Shown here: positions 29,901 to 37,492 of the stretch, in pieces
Layout: the number at the start of each line of letters is the position of its first letter
How positions within the stretch are numbered: the stretch's first letter is position 1
NCBI RefSeq assembly: GCF_000767615.3
Contig: NZ_CP009553.3
Location: 1,798,001-1,862,000 of the forward strand
Direction: 5' to 3'
Length of the DNA: 64,000 bases
From: Pandoraea pnomenusa
GTDB taxonomy: Bacteria; Pseudomonadota; Gammaproteobacteria; Burkholderiales; Burkholderiaceae
Made by a program: the position numbers and the translations under genes
Notes under the pieces: generated by a model
The model's input: only the letters and a program-made list of their open reading frames with translations
What the model was told of the DNA's origin: nothing
The model's database searches: none

Positions 29901-32900
29901 CAACGGAGGAGACATCGTCATCCAGCTCACATCAGACGATTGCGGTCGGATCGACCGTGTCCGGCAATGCAGTGGGCGTGTCGGCGGGCCGGGACCTCGT
30001 CGTGAGTGGTTCAACGGTCGTTGGCACGCAGGACGTCGCTTTGCAGGCCGGACGCGATGTGCGCATCGAGTCGGCGCGGAACGAGAGCCGGAGCAGCTCG
30101 TTCTACGAGAAGAAGAGTTCCGGTTTGGGTTCGTCGGGCGGTGTGGGTATTTCGTACGGCAAGAACGAGCAACGTGACCAGACTAACGACAGCAGCGTAA
30201 CGCAGACGGGCAGCATGGTCGGTAGCCTGAACGGCAATGTCAGCATGGTGGCGGGCAACGACCTGCTGGTCAGCGGCAGCGACATCATGGCGGCCGGCGA
30301 TATCACCGGCATCGGTGAGAACGTCACGATCGAATCGGCGCTGAATCAGCAGCATCATGACGAGGCGCATGAGTTCAAGAGCTCGGGTTTTACGTTGGCG
30401 GTGAAGTCGCCGGTCATCGACGCAGTGCAAAACGTGACGAATCAGGTCAAGGCTGCGGTGGACTCGGGCGGGGATGCACGCGTCTCGGCGCTGCGAGGCT
30501 ACGCTGCGGCAAGTGGCGCTTATGGCGCCTACAACGAGGCTGCGCGAGCTGTTGATATGTTTGCTGACCCGAATTCGAAGGCAAAGCCGGAAGCCAAGGT
30601 CGAGCTGAGCTGGGGGTCATCGAGCAGCAAGTCGACATCGTCTGTCGACACGACGCAGAACGTGTCGAGCAACATCAGATCGGGCGGCACGACGGCGTTT
30701 GTCGCCACTGGCGACGCGGCGTCGGGCAAAGGTAACGTCAACATCATCGGCTCGAACATCGATGCGAAGGACGTCCTCCTGCAGGCCAACAACCAGGTCA
30801 ATATCCTCAGTAGCAAGGACACGGAGTCGACGCGCAGCGACAACGAGTCGAAAGGCGGTAGTTTTGGCGTGTCGTTTGGCACGAGCGGCTGGGGGGTATC
30901 GGCATCGTTCTCGAAGTCCAACGGCGATGCCAACTCGGATTCGACGTTCCAGAACAACTCTCACATTAATGCGAGCAATACGGCGGTGATTGTGAGCGGC
31001 GGCGATACGAATATCGTCGGCGGCAATGTGAATGCGGACAATGTGATTGTGCGTGTGGGCGGCGATCTGAACATCGCCAGCGTGCAGGACACGAGCGAGA
31101 GTTCGGCACATCAGGAGAGTATGGGTGGCGGGTTCAGCGCGAGCATGGGCGGCGCTTCGGGGAGCTTCAGCTATTCGCGCGGTAACGCTAGCGGCAACTA
31201 CGCAGGTGTGGTTGAGCAATCTGGGATTCAGGCCGGGGCTGGTGGGTTCGACGTCGACGTCAAGGGCAATACGGATCTGAAGGGCGCATACATCGCCAGT
31301 ACGGCAGACCCGTCGAAGAACCAACTCACGACGGGAACGTTGACGTACTCCGACATCCAGAACCATTCCGACTACAGCGCGAACAGCTTTGGCTTTGGCG
31401 GCGGGGGCACGTTCGGCAACGGGGGCGCCAACGAGCGGACGACGGGACCGAGTTCGGGCAAGAACACTGGCGGCATTGCACCGATGCTGCCGCAGTCCGA
31501 GAGCGGCAGCGAGCGTGGCGTGACCCGCAGCGGTGTGAGTGAAGGCACCATCACGCTGACGAACGGCGCGAACCAGACGCAGGATCTGGCGAGCCTGAAT
31601 CGCGATACGTCGAATCTGAACGAAACGGTGAACCGAACGCCGGATTTGCAGAACCTGCTTAACGATCAGTCACGCTTGATGGCAGCGGCGACGGCGGCTG
31701 GGGAAGCGGTGGCGCGGGATATTGGGACGTATGCGGACAAGAAGCGAGAAGCGGCGCTAAAGATGGCCGACGCCACGACCGATCCGGAGTTGAAGGCGCA
31801 GTATCAGAAGGAAGCCGACGACTGGAAGGAGGGCGGCGACTACCGTGCGGCAATGCACGCGGCGGGCGGCGCCATCATCGCGGGCTTAGGCGGCGGGAAT
31901 GCGCTCGGTGGTGCGTTAGGTGCAGGGTTGACGTCGAAGCTCGGCGGAACACTGAACGAACTGAGCGAGAACATTCAGAAGGCCCACCCGACGGGCAACG
32001 CCGATATCGATCAGGCATTGGCGCAGATTGTGGCGACGGGCGTTGGTACTGCGGTGGGGGCGGCGGTTGGTGGGAGTTCTGGTGCGTTTGCTGGCTATAA
32101 CGTTGATCGGTTTAATCGGCAACTTCATGAGGACAAGGATCCGCGAAAGGATGAGCGGAAACGGATTCAGCAGGATATTGCTCCGCAGTTCGCGGCGGCC
32201 CATCCGGGAATGACTGTTGAGCAGGCAACTCAGATACTCGCAGACCAACTTCTGAGGCAAGTGGACACAACTGCCGCCGCCAAGGGCGGATGGAATCAGG
32301 ATGCTGCGAACTACTTGAGCAACTACGCTGCGGCCCATGCTGGCGAAACCGTTGGAAAAGATCAATGGGGAAATGCCGTACCGTTGTTTGGAACTGCTGC
32401 TGGATATCAACGCAACGACAGTACTATTTTCAGCGCAAACCCGCAGACGACAGTCTCACCGCCGACATTGGGGCTAGGCTCTCTTGGTGGCTATTTCAAG
32501 GGGGTTGGTCAGGGCTTAGTCGATACGCTGGGACATCCAATAGACTCGGTTTGGGGAAGTCTCAAGGGCGTCTATACAATCATTACGGACCCCACCGGCA
32601 TGGCATCGCGTTGGCAAAATGAGGCGCGAAATGTGGTCATTCAGGCAGGTGATGGGAACTTCGGGCCAGCGGGTCAGCAGGCCGGTCAGCAGTTCGGGAC
32701 GACGCTAATAGACTCGGTGACGGTCGCCGGAGGCGGTGTTTTGATCGGCAAAATGATGCCGGGTCTCAAGGATTCGAGGGCAGCGGCGGGAAACGCTGAC
32801 GCTGCGGTGAGCAACAATTTCTATCGAGATGGTATTTCTTATGATGTAAGGCGCATCGCTTATGAAGCAGATTCCAGGGGGCTTTCCAACACCGTGGATG

Positions 32901-33154
32901 CGATGCGGGCTTCTGGGGCGAGCGAGGAGATAATTGCTCGATGGGCGGTCGACGAGAGAAACGCACTTAAACTGCAATATCGAGACATATCCCCTCCAGA
33001 CTTCGTGGCGGCGGCGGAAGCGAGAAACGTGGAGAAGTACGGGAACAAACTGGGGCCCTCAGTTGAACAACTCAGACAGAAGGGGCTGTCGTGGACGGAT
33101 ATTGCTAACGGTGCTGCTCGCCCTGGCGGACAAGACTTTGGATTCGGAAAATAA
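23972..33154 (+). CDS. cdiA: CdiA-like filamentous hemagglutinin exoprotein with C-terminal toxin tail
   Basis: The 3060-residue protein has a signal sequence without the usual extended-signal consensus (hydrophobic LIRALVLAQIIAPISVRA, about 27-43). A TPS secretion domain follows (NLARDQAARVILNQVNS, VVVANSAGIMVDGGGF), then ~900 residues of FHA-type repeats (LDNxxG, GxLxxxA). A non-repetitive region with KPLEESYQDMT lies near 1200, then a second repeat region with VAGNDLLVSGSD blocks. A Gly/Ala-rich pretoxin segment ends in NVDRFNRQLH at about 2710-2719. The last ~341 residues are the delivered tail; its end (ALKLQYRD, ARNVEKYGNKLGPS, GLSWTDIANGAARPGG) looks like a small toxin domain I cannot name. 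The overlapping downstream gene is the immunity candidate. The 3' third is repeated in the orphan modules downstream. Confidence 0.92.
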   Translation: MKTHTNRRVRGALQGSALETGLQHGLIRALVLAQIIAPISVRAQVVAAPGGPNVVQTANGLQQVNITTPTAAGVSKNVYSQFDVPRQGVILNNSPTIVNTQQAGYVNGNPNLARDQAARVILNQVNSNSPSQLRGYLEVAGKAAQVVVANSAGIMVDGGGFINTTRAVLTTGIPIMGADGSLAGYQVNGGRLVVQGDGLNAANVDQVDLIARAVQVNAALHAKQLNVVTGANRVDHETLALQKTTGDGAAPDVAVDVGQLGGMYAQRIFLVGTENGVGVSNKGVIAAQAGDLTLTTEGKLVTTGKLDATGNARLNALTGIDNRGSVYAGGLTDIRTGGLLDNSGVLSAAGNLIAQAAGLTSGGTLGAGIDSTGQATLAGNLSVTASGKVIATGRNVARGDMTFVAGALDLSGSRTDASQSLSLTSRAGDIDLQRAIVTASNALSVKAAQGLLNANGVLSADTITLAALGRIDNTDAQTAARTRLDVTGGSLDNQRGLLQSGGLLKVRGASLNNTAGRVVSLGDDGTSIDIDGELRNAAGTNGLGAPGGVIGTNGDLRLHAGSLINAAQLVAGTTMTLTSGQLDNTNGTLSSEKIDVSVDSVLTNRQGAISATTSTLRAGQLVNDHGLIDAGTLSLTVLGDASNRSGEIKQYGDSAQTVKVGGVLDNNAGTVATKASGLTLNVGQLVNDQGKISHLGSGTLSVVSTGDVTNLTGLLGSLGALRISAARIDNTGGELSAGDSVWLTAAANIVNRSGGAVYGANSLTVSASTDIYNTAGSMQSGGTVKLDANGTLTNTGGRISANGAHDALTVTVGSLVNATGQLTNAGDGDTSVTAAGDVGNAGGTIGGNGKLSVNAASLSNSAGGKIIGGADVLLGVVGLLDNSAGQLFGGNSLMATQATARLNNAGGTIESRGDVSLQVASLDNASGIIRSNRDVGVGGAMNGAGQMTAGRNLTLAAVGDYVNASANRLRADGMLKLTSTGRFTNDGTLTAPGTLDVQAAQIVNSANGSINAATTQLSAAGLFSNSGSIGGDTVRLKANYFFNGYGVLGNDVQINAVDIENNSASAIMGGARRLALYASNSVSNYDGALLYSMGDIEIARDGTRDGQGLLANQMALLTNRSASIVADGNLDIAARVINNSRTSIVTQPGTPQSTTQSFSLYTAGLTGGDETMMHMSLTFPEWFWSGGRAPISSSLLQTLARPLTVDIPKSQVTNLDLAAKTFSLTKPLEESYQDMTTQGQGPCDDHGQCASTTKTRDVGTNPTQYFNSIVDNGDSYRVVFWPDWDPNTMIRPDQAISRGDLGIDQRDYNEIARVVTTTRTRDELISASPEAKLQAQGSIRINADGGAINNQSSTMTAGGDLIRRATGGSVNDVGITLQETVTQTQTSTFYWHQKSGGDSDQQTVAYPVTPLPPTTLASLPAIAVGNQSVQSSGRNITVSSVDRSGNTVGSAGVTGGNATGTQLGNLSGAVANRQTLGSSAQAIPGLTLPKNALFQLRSAPGQTYLVATDSRFTDYGKFISSDYMLTGLNLDPQTTQKRIGDGFYETQLVRDQITALTGKTLLAGYTNYLDEYTALLNNGVTYGKQFGLNVGVALSEAQMKQLTSDMVWLVSQDVTLPDGSVQSVLVPQVYLAQANTVDLTNTGALVAGGSVKLAATGDVKNSGQIVSDTATTILGDAIVNLGVIGSGGTTALSSLGDIRNTGGRIGGKDVVVQAGRDLINESTTLTRTAGTDNGGGFTSSASATGIGAVGIISGSNSATAVAARDVTLNAGAIASDGAVVVAAGRDINANTLTVGQSQIVGTTDGQNGGRDVIVQNVGSAISAGGNLTTVSGRDTTLSGTTVAAGGNATVLAGNDVTVTAVKDSHTHDERSFGGSLQYTKSSLDEAVNGASVSAGNHLLIGAGQASAVGGVLDAYQISPVAASSGTGNLSVLGSSVSSQGNGTIALAATGDVNIGTATETHDSRNWQHDSSSGFLSTTEETSSSSSHQTIAVGSTVSGNAVGVSAGRDLVVSGSTVVGTQDVALQAGRDVRIESARNESRSSSFYEKKSSGLGSSGGVGISYGKNEQRDQTNDSSVTQTGSMVGSLNGNVSMVAGNDLLVSGSDIMAAGDITGIGENVTIESALNQQHHDEAHEFKSSGFTLAVKSPVIDAVQNVTNQVKAAVDSGGDARVSALRGYAAASGAYGAYNEAARAVDMFADPNSKAKPEAKVELSWGSSSSKSTSSVDTTQNVSSNIRSGGTTAFVATGDAASGKGNVNIIGSNIDAKDVLLQANNQVNILSSKDTESTRSDNESKGGSFGVSFGTSGWGVSASFSKSNGDANSDSTFQNNSHINASNTAVIVSGGDTNIVGGNVNADNVIVRVGGDLNIASVQDTSESSAHQESMGGGFSASMGGASGSFSYSRGNASGNYAGVVEQSGIQAGAGGFDVDVKGNTDLKGAYIASTADPSKNQLTTGTLTYSDIQNHSDYSANSFGFGGGGTFGNGGANERTTGPSSGKNTGGIAPMLPQSESGSERGVTRSGVSEGTITLTNGANQTQDLASLNRDTSNLNETVNRTPDLQNLLNDQSRLMAAATAAGEAVARDIGTYADKKREAALKMADATTDPELKAQYQKEADDWKEGGDYRAAMHAAGGAIIAGLGGGNALGGALGAGLTSKLGGTLNELSENIQKAHPTGNADIDQALAQIVATGVGTAVGAAVGGSSGAFAGYNVDRFNRQLHEDKDPRKDERKRIQQDIAPQFAAAHPGMTVEQATQILADQLLRQVDTTAAAKGGWNQDAANYLSNYAAAHAGETVGKDQWGNAVPLFGTAAGYQRNDSTIFSANPQTTVSPPTLGLGSLGGYFKGVGQGLVDTLGHPIDSVWGSLKGVYTIITDPTGMASRWQNEARNVVIQAGDGNFGPAGQQAGQQFGTTLIDSVTVAGGGVLIGKMMPGLKDSRAAAGNADAAVSNNFYRDGISYDVRRIAYEADSRGLSNTVDAMRASGASEEIIARWAVDERNALKLQYRDISPPDFVAAAEARNVEKYGNKLGPSVEQLRQKGLSWTDIANGAARPGGQDFGFGK
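31535..32132 (+). repeat. conserved cdiA 3' block, copy 1 (in main cdiA)
   Basis: This ~598-bp segment runs from the codons for SEGTITLTNGANQTQDL to NRQLH and is present twice more in the island (35653-36250 and within 42449-43520) with near-identity and no indel between copies 1 and 2. It marks the homology through which orphan tails could be exchanged onto the full-length gene. Confidence 0.9.
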
Positions 33155-33462
33155 TGAAAACCACTTTGGAAACATCGCCGACTGGATTCCGATATATCTC
33201 GGTCCAGGAGCGCGTTGATTGGGGCAGCGCTCCGAGTATTGTCGAGGATATCCTCAGTCGCCTTGGTGCTAGTGACGTGATGACAGTTGCGAATGATGAC
33301 GCGGTATCCGTTGACACAAAATGGTGGAATTTCACTTTTGACGGAAAACGATTCAGAGTGGTTTATGAAGAATATCCGCGAAGCCTCTCGATAGAGCCTA
33401 TGGAAAAGTTGGATTCTACGGTTTTGGCTGAGATTTCACGGTTGCTTTTGGTGGAAAAATAA
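33154..33462 (+). CDS. cdiI: candidate CDI immunity protein for the main CdiA tail
   Basis: The 102-residue product has no family I recognise. The ATG overlaps the cdiA stop (taatg), the standard toxin-immunity coupling. It is predicted soluble, mixed alpha/beta, with aromatic-rich core (KWWNFTFDGKRFRVVYEEYP) and a C-terminal amphipathic helix (LDSTVLAEISRLLLVEK). Base composition is clearly lower in GC than the cdiA body, a common feature of immunity genes. Assignment rests on position, size and overlap. The following ~150 bp (33463-33611) are very AT-rich and empty. Confidence 0.75.
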   Translation: MKTTLETSPTGFRYISVQERVDWGSAPSIVEDILSRLGASDVMTVANDDAVSVDTKWWNFTFDGKRFRVVYEEYPRSLSIEPMEKLDSTVLAEISRLLLVEK

Positions 33463-33626
33463 TATTTCTTTGCTTTTCAATGTTTTGTAAATTAATTGAA
33501 AATTTGTTTTTAGTGTTTGATGGTGATTTTTTGTTGGGTTGGTTGAATCTGTTTAATTAAGATTAATCAATTTTTAGCGAATTTATGGTGGTTGAACCGC
33601 ACCGGGAATCGTGGAGGCTGGTTGGT

Positions 33627-34481
33627 TTAAGTTAATGCGGACACGTCAGCGGCATTTCTGAGTTGCCTGTAGTAGTTTGCCTCAGCTTCAGCAGGCGGGA
33701 TATAGCCGAGCGGTTCCATCAGCCGATGATGGTTGTACCAGGCGACCCATTCCAGCGTTGCCAGTTCGACGGATTCCCTCGTTTTCCAAGGGGCGCGCCG
33801 ATGAATCAGTTCCGTCTTGTACAGGCCGTTGATCGTCTCGGCCAGCGCATTGTCGTAGCTGTCGCCCCGGCAGCCGACCGACGGCTCGATGCCGGCCTCA
33901 GCCAGCCGTTCGCTGTAGCGGATGCTGACGTATTGAGACCCTCTGTCGGAATGATGAATCAAAGTCCCGTCCTCACCCGGTTGGCGGGCGTACAGCGCTT
34001 GTTCAAGTGCATCCAGAACGAAGTCCGTGGTCATCGACGAGCTGACGCGCCAGCCAACAATACGGCGGGCAAACACGTCGATCACGAATGCCACGTACAG
34101 CCAGCCTTGCCATGTCGAGACATACGTGAAATCCGACACCCAGAGCTGATTCGGTCGGTCAGCCTTGAACTGCCGGTTGACTCGGTCCAGCGGGCGCGGC
34201 GCGGTCACCTCGGGAATCGTCGTGCGAACACGCTTACCGCGAACTGCGCCACGCAAGCCCTGCAGTTTCATCAACCGTCCGACCGTGCAGCGTGCCACTG
34301 CAATGCCTTCCCGGTTCATCTGCTTCCAGACCTTCGGCACGCCGTAGACCTGCATGTTGGCCTGCCAGACACGCTTGATCTCCGGTTGCAAAAGCTCATC
34401 GCGTTTCGCGCGGGCGCAGCGCTTCGACGGATCGCGAAGTTGTGCTGCATGGCGTCGGTAGCCCGACGGGGCAATCCGCAA
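33627..34481 (-). CDS. IS51-like transposase OrfB (DDE integrase domain)
   Basis: The 284-residue frame (longer as an OrfAB fusion, with residues such as [10 protein letters not shown] encoded upstream) contains an HTH_21 region ([27 protein letters not shown]) and the rve catalytic core: first Asp in LWVSDFTYV, second in [11 protein letters not shown], Glu in [15 protein letters not shown]. The frame is one base back relative to orfA, as expected for -1 programmed frameshifting. It appears intact. Confidence 0.92.
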   Translation of the reverse strand: MRIAPSGYRRHAAQLRDPSKRCARAKRDELLQPEIKRVWQANMQVYGVPKVWKQMNREGIAVARCTVGRLMKLQGLRGAVRGKRVRTTIPEVTAPRPLDRVNRQFKADRPNQLWVSDFTYVSTWQGWLYVAFVIDVFARRIVGWRVSSSMTTDFVLDALEQALYARQPGEDGTLIHHSDRGSQYVSIRYSERLAEAGIEPSVGCRGDSYDNALAETINGLYKTELIHRRAPWKTRESVELATLEWVAWYNHHRLMEPLGYIPPAEAEANYYRQLRNAADVSALT

Positions 34482-34537
34482 GACCTTGCAGATCGGCTCG
34501 ACCCCGAAGGTGTCGCGATGCTGATCAATGAAGGCCT

Positions 34538-34864
34538 TCAGGACTTGAAACGGCGGTCGAGCTCCGCCTGGGCGAAAAACGCGCTCGCCAGTTTGAGAAT
34601 CTCATTGGTCCGGCGCAGTTCCTTGACCTCGCGCTCCAAGGCCTTGATGCGTTCACGCTCGGCCGTACTCACGCCATCGCGCTCTCCACGGTCGACCTCG
34701 TCGCGCTTAACCCAATCCAACAGCGTCTGCGGCGTGCAGCCGATCATCGGCGCAATCGATTCGACTGCCGCCCACATCGAAGGATGCTCGCTACGCTGCT
34801 CGCGTACCAGGCGCACTGCGCGCTCTCGGACTTCCGGGGAAAACTTGCTTGGCTTCTTGTTCAT
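34538..34864 (-). CDS. IS51-like transposase OrfA
   Basis: The 108-residue product has an N-terminal helix-turn-helix ([16 protein letters not shown] ... [24 protein letters not shown]) and a C-terminal leucine-zipper-like helix ([35 protein letters not shown]), typical of IS3-family OrfA. Its 3' end overlaps the orfB frame; a run of T in the sense strand near the end (gcgtttttcgcc) may be the -1 frameshift site for the fused transposase. Confidence 0.9.
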   Translation of the reverse strand: MNKKPSKFSPEVRERAVRLVREQRSEHPSMWAAVESIAPMIGCTPQTLLDWVKRDEVDRGERDGVSTAERERIKALEREVKELRRTNEILKLASAFFAQAELDRRFKS

Positions 34865-34895
34865 TGCTCCATTCTCTCAAGAGTTGGAGCCTCCA

Positions 34896-35211
34896 CAAAA
34901 TCCGGTGCGATTCATGGTGCCCATGGATGGTTGGCCGGAGCAAGCCAAGGCGCGAATTCCGATCTCGTGAGCTATGGATCCAGTCCTAAGGTCGGTGACT
35001 TTCGTGTCGGTTCCTCCGTCTCCGCGAGTGCCATGCTTGGTCCTCTGGCCGGACAGTTCGGAGGTGGTGCAGGTCTTTTCTCTAACATTCAAGGAACGCC
35101 CATCACAGGGGGTACTGGCAGACCAAGGGGGTGGCTGCAATTGGACCGAATGTCGGCGTTGGAGCCGAAATTAAATTCAATATCATAGAGTTTACTTATA
35201 AGGGGAGGTAG
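34896..35211 (+). pseudogene. orphan CdiA C-terminal tail remnant 1 (5' truncated by IS, frameshifted)
   Basis: Directly after the IS end an open frame encodes a Gly/Ser-rich tail ([40 protein letters not shown]) lacking any conserved cdiA part. At the G run near 35129 the frame that continues sensibly is the neighbouring one (GVAAIGPNVGVGAEIKFNII, EFTYKGR, stop 35209-35211). I therefore infer a single-base frameshift. It was once the 3' end of a toxin tail different from the main one. The next gene starts 7 bp after the stop, at the position expected for its immunity partner. Confidence 0.6.
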
Positions 35212-35218
35212 TTGATTG

Positions 35219-35530
35219 ATGATGAATGCGAGCGTTGGGCGGTTTAATGTTATTAGGCGCCTCATAATTGCTATTATGGTTTTTGGATTTATTGGTTTTT
35301 TGGGATTTAAATTATTGCCGAAGTGGCTGGAATATATAACGATATTTTATGTTTTATTTTTTGTGGCGATTTTGTTTTTATTGATTTCGAAGTTTTACAG
35401 GTGCCCATATTGCAATTCTATACCGCGAGGACATCCGATTCCGTATGTGGATCTGGCTCCGGAAAGCTGCAAGGTATGCGGCCGATCATTGAGGGTGGAC
35501 GATCAAGGTGATTCTTCTGACTGTGCGTGA
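35219..35530 (+). CDS. small membrane protein with CxxC pairs, immunity candidate for orphan tail 1
   Basis: The ~103-residue protein has two adjacent hydrophobic segments (IIAIMVFGFIGFLGF and ITIFYVLFFVAILFLLI) followed by a zinc-ribbon-like tail with CPYC and CKVC pairs. An aggggagg Shine-Dalgarno precedes the ATG at 35219 (a second ATG follows at once). The gene is very AT-rich. Position after a toxin remnant suggests immunity to a membrane-acting or membrane-entering toxin; no homologous family was recognised. Confidence 0.6.
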   Translation: MMNASVGRFNVIRRLIIAIMVFGFIGFLGFKLLPKWLEYITIFYVLFFVAILFLLISKFYRCPYCNSIPRGHPIPYVDLAPESCKVCGRSLRVDDQGDSSDCA

Positions 35531-37167
35531 TAAATAGTGAGGTAACGGACGATTTTATATCCGCGTCGCTGTCGAGGTCCAACGGCGACGCCAACTCGGA
35601 TTCGACTTTCCAGAACAACTCTGATATCAACGCGAGCAATACGGCGGTGATCGTGAGTGAAGGCACCATCACGCTGACGAACGGCGCGAACCAGACGCAG
35701 GATCTGGCGAGCCTGAATCGCGATACGTCGAATCTGAATGAAACGGTGAACCGCACACCGGATTTGCAGAACCTGCTTAACGATCAGTCACGCTTGATGG
35801 CAGCGGCGACGGCGGCTGGGGAAGCGGTGGCGCGGGATATTGGGACGTATGCGGACAAGAAGCGAGAAGCGGCGCTAAAGATGGCCGACGCCACGACCGA
35901 TCCGGAGTTGAAGGCGCAGTATCAGAAGGAAGCGGACGACTGGAAGGAGGGCGGCGACTACCGTGCGGCAATGCACGCCGCTGGCGGCGCGATCATCGCG
36001 GGCTTGGGAGGCGGCAATGCGCTTGGCGGTGCGTTAGGTGCGGGGCTGACATCGAAGCTCGGCGGGACACTGAACGAACTGAGCGAGAATATTCAGAAGG
36101 CCCGTCCGACGGGAAATACCGACATCGATCAGGCGTTGGCGCAGATTGTGGCGACGGGCGTTGGTACTGCGGTGGGGGCAGCGGTTGGTGGTGGTTCGGG
36201 AGCGTTTGCTGGATATAACGTTGATCGGTTTAACCGGCAGTTGCATCCCGATGAGCGGACGTGGGCCAAAGACAACGCGAAAAGTTTCGCAGAGTTCTAC
36301 GAGAGAACCACAGGAAAGGCCATAAGCCAGGGCCAAGCGGAAAACATGCTTTTGGCGAACGGCTATCGTCTTGTCGATGAAATCGCAAGCAAAGGTCCGG
36401 GCGGTGATCCGGTTGCTATCGCATACATAAATCAGGTTGCCACAGGATTGTTCCAGACAACTTCCGAAGAATTTCGGAAGCCACTTATGAATGGGAATCG
36501 GGACGGCTCGCCCACTCCTGAGCAACTCGCCCTACCCGCAGCCAGAGGGAATCCGGCGCTAGGTCTGACTGTTGTTGCTGGGGTGCTAACTGCAGGGGTC
36601 GCACCCGAGATTGCCGCGGGCGTTGTTGCGGCGTCGAGGGTATGTGCGACAAACATCGTTCTATGCATGAATCAGATTGGCATCGGCTCGGGTGAGCTCT
36701 TTGCCAGTTCTGCAATGCCGGCAGGAACTGGTGCAGCAGTTGCGATGGCAGCCAAAATCAACAACTTTTACCGAGACGGCGCTGCGCCAGAGCTCTTGCA
36801 GCAGGCATATAGGCAGGCAGCAGTAAGTTCAACGCATAATGCCGCATCGTCGGAAGTGGTACTAGGAAAGTACATCGCCGGAAGTGAGAGCTCGTATGAG
36901 GCTGTAGCTGCGTCGAGAGGTTCGACGTATTTTTCCATGTCAGACTGGAACGCCGTCCAAGGACAGATGGGGGCGGATAAGATGTGGAACATAAATCGGG
37001 CTTTCCTTGACCAGCAGATGGCACAAGGCAAGAATTTCGTCTTTACATTGGACCCAAGATCTGTAAGCGAGTTGTCATACACGGCGAAGGAGTACGATTA
37101 TCTCCAGAGAAATGGGTATGTATTGCAAGAAGGGACAGGAGGGTTGTTTCATGCAATTAAAAAATGA
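35527..37167 (+). CDS. orphan CdiA-CT module 2 (intact frame, no own secretion domain)
   Basis: The open frame encodes 546 residues: an internal cdiA piece (SRSNGDANSDSTFQNNSDIN), fused by deletion directly to the SEGTITLTNG...NRQLH block (about residues 44-240), then a ~306-residue tail. The tail begins with an entry-domain-like part (WAKDNAKSFAEFYERTTGKA, MLLANGYRLVD, GNRDGSPTPEQLALP) shared with module 4. It ends in a distinct domain (VLGKYIAGSESSYEAV, MWNINRAFLDQQMAQGKNFV, EYDYLQRNGYVLQEG). The GTG start overlaps the previous gene but there is no signal peptide or TPS domain, so it is a silent cassette unless recombined onto cdiA. Toxin activity not recognised. Confidence 0.8.
   Translation: MINSEVTDDFISASLSRSNGDANSDSTFQNNSDINASNTAVIVSEGTITLTNGANQTQDLASLNRDTSNLNETVNRTPDLQNLLNDQSRLMAAATAAGEAVARDIGTYADKKREAALKMADATTDPELKAQYQKEADDWKEGGDYRAAMHAAGGAIIAGLGGGNALGGALGAGLTSKLGGTLNELSENIQKARPTGNTDIDQALAQIVATGVGTAVGAAVGGGSGAFAGYNVDRFNRQLHPDERTWAKDNAKSFAEFYERTTGKAISQGQAENMLLANGYRLVDEIASKGPGGDPVAIAYINQVATGLFQTTSEEFRKPLMNGNRDGSPTPEQLALPAARGNPALGLTVVAGVLTAGVAPEIAAGVVAASRVCATNIVLCMNQIGIGSGELFASSAMPAGTGAAVAMAAKINNFYRDGAAPELLQQAYRQAAVSSTHNAASSEVVLGKYIAGSESSYEAVAASRGSTYFSMSDWNAVQGQMGADKMWNINRAFLDQQMAQGKNFVFTLDPRSVSELSYTAKEYDYLQRNGYVLQEGTGGLFHAIKK
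35653..36250 (+). repeat. conserved cdiA 3' block, copy 2
   Basis: Colinear and nearly identical with 31535-32132 of cdiA (constant offset 4118). Differences cluster at the right end just before and in the NRQLH codons. The block starts exactly at a gtgagt word that is also the deletion junction with the upstream cdiA-like fragment. Confidence 0.9.
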
Positions 37168-37492
37168 TGCGGAAAGTCTAGATCTCGTTGATCAATGCGT
37201 GATTGATTACTATCGATCTAAAGGTCGATACGTGAAGAATTTCCTTAGATCAAGGAATGACGAGTGGGGGACTCTGTACTCCCATTACCTTGTGGATCGA
37301 AAAACAGTTGTTCGCGTATCTCTCGGTCAGGATAGAGGTATTTTTCTGACTGGAATTCAAATTGGCATTGGTCCTCACTATTTTTCTCCTTCGGAATTTT
37401 GGTCTTTTGAGGATGCGGATAGGTTCAGAATGGAGGCGAGCGTGGAATCGGTTTTGGTAAATTTATCTGCTTTGGATGATTTTATATTGTGA
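37151..37492 (+). CDS. candidate immunity protein for orphan tail 2
   Basis: The 113-residue product starts at an ATG preceded by aggagg 8 bp upstream and overlaps the module 2 stop by 17 bp. It is predicted soluble and acidic, with FLRSRNDEWGTLYSHYLVD and GIFLTGIQIGIGPHYFSPSE in a beta-rich core and a helical C-terminus. Low GC relative to the tail. No family was recognised; role inferred from position, overlap and size. Confidence 0.7.
   Translation: MQLKNDAESLDLVDQCVIDYYRSKGRYVKNFLRSRNDEWGTLYSHYLVDRKTVVRVSLGQDRGIFLTGIQIGIGPHYFSPSEFWSFEDADRFRMEASVESVLVNLSALDDFIL

Larger units (their letters stand above)
33612..34895 (-). mobile_element. IS3-family element, IS51-like
   Basis: The element is bounded by tggaggct at the left and its complement agcctcca at the right, the end type seen in IS51-like elements, giving 1284 bp. 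It carries overlapping orfA and orfB on the minus strand. The IRs match perfectly for 8 bp and only partly beyond. No target duplication is visible (left flank atcg, right flank caaa), so the flanks may have been rearranged after insertion. It separates the main immunity gene from the first orphan tail. Confidence 0.8.

Noticed and set aside
28700..32130. Repetitive sequence in cdiA considered as a CRISPR array or VNTR
   Set aside because: The repeats are degenerate protein-level FHA repeats, with no constant repeat/spacer unit.
33463..33611. AT-rich stretch after cdiI as a small-RNA or second immunity gene
   Set aside because: No open frame with a plausible start and no clear hairpin/terminator was found.
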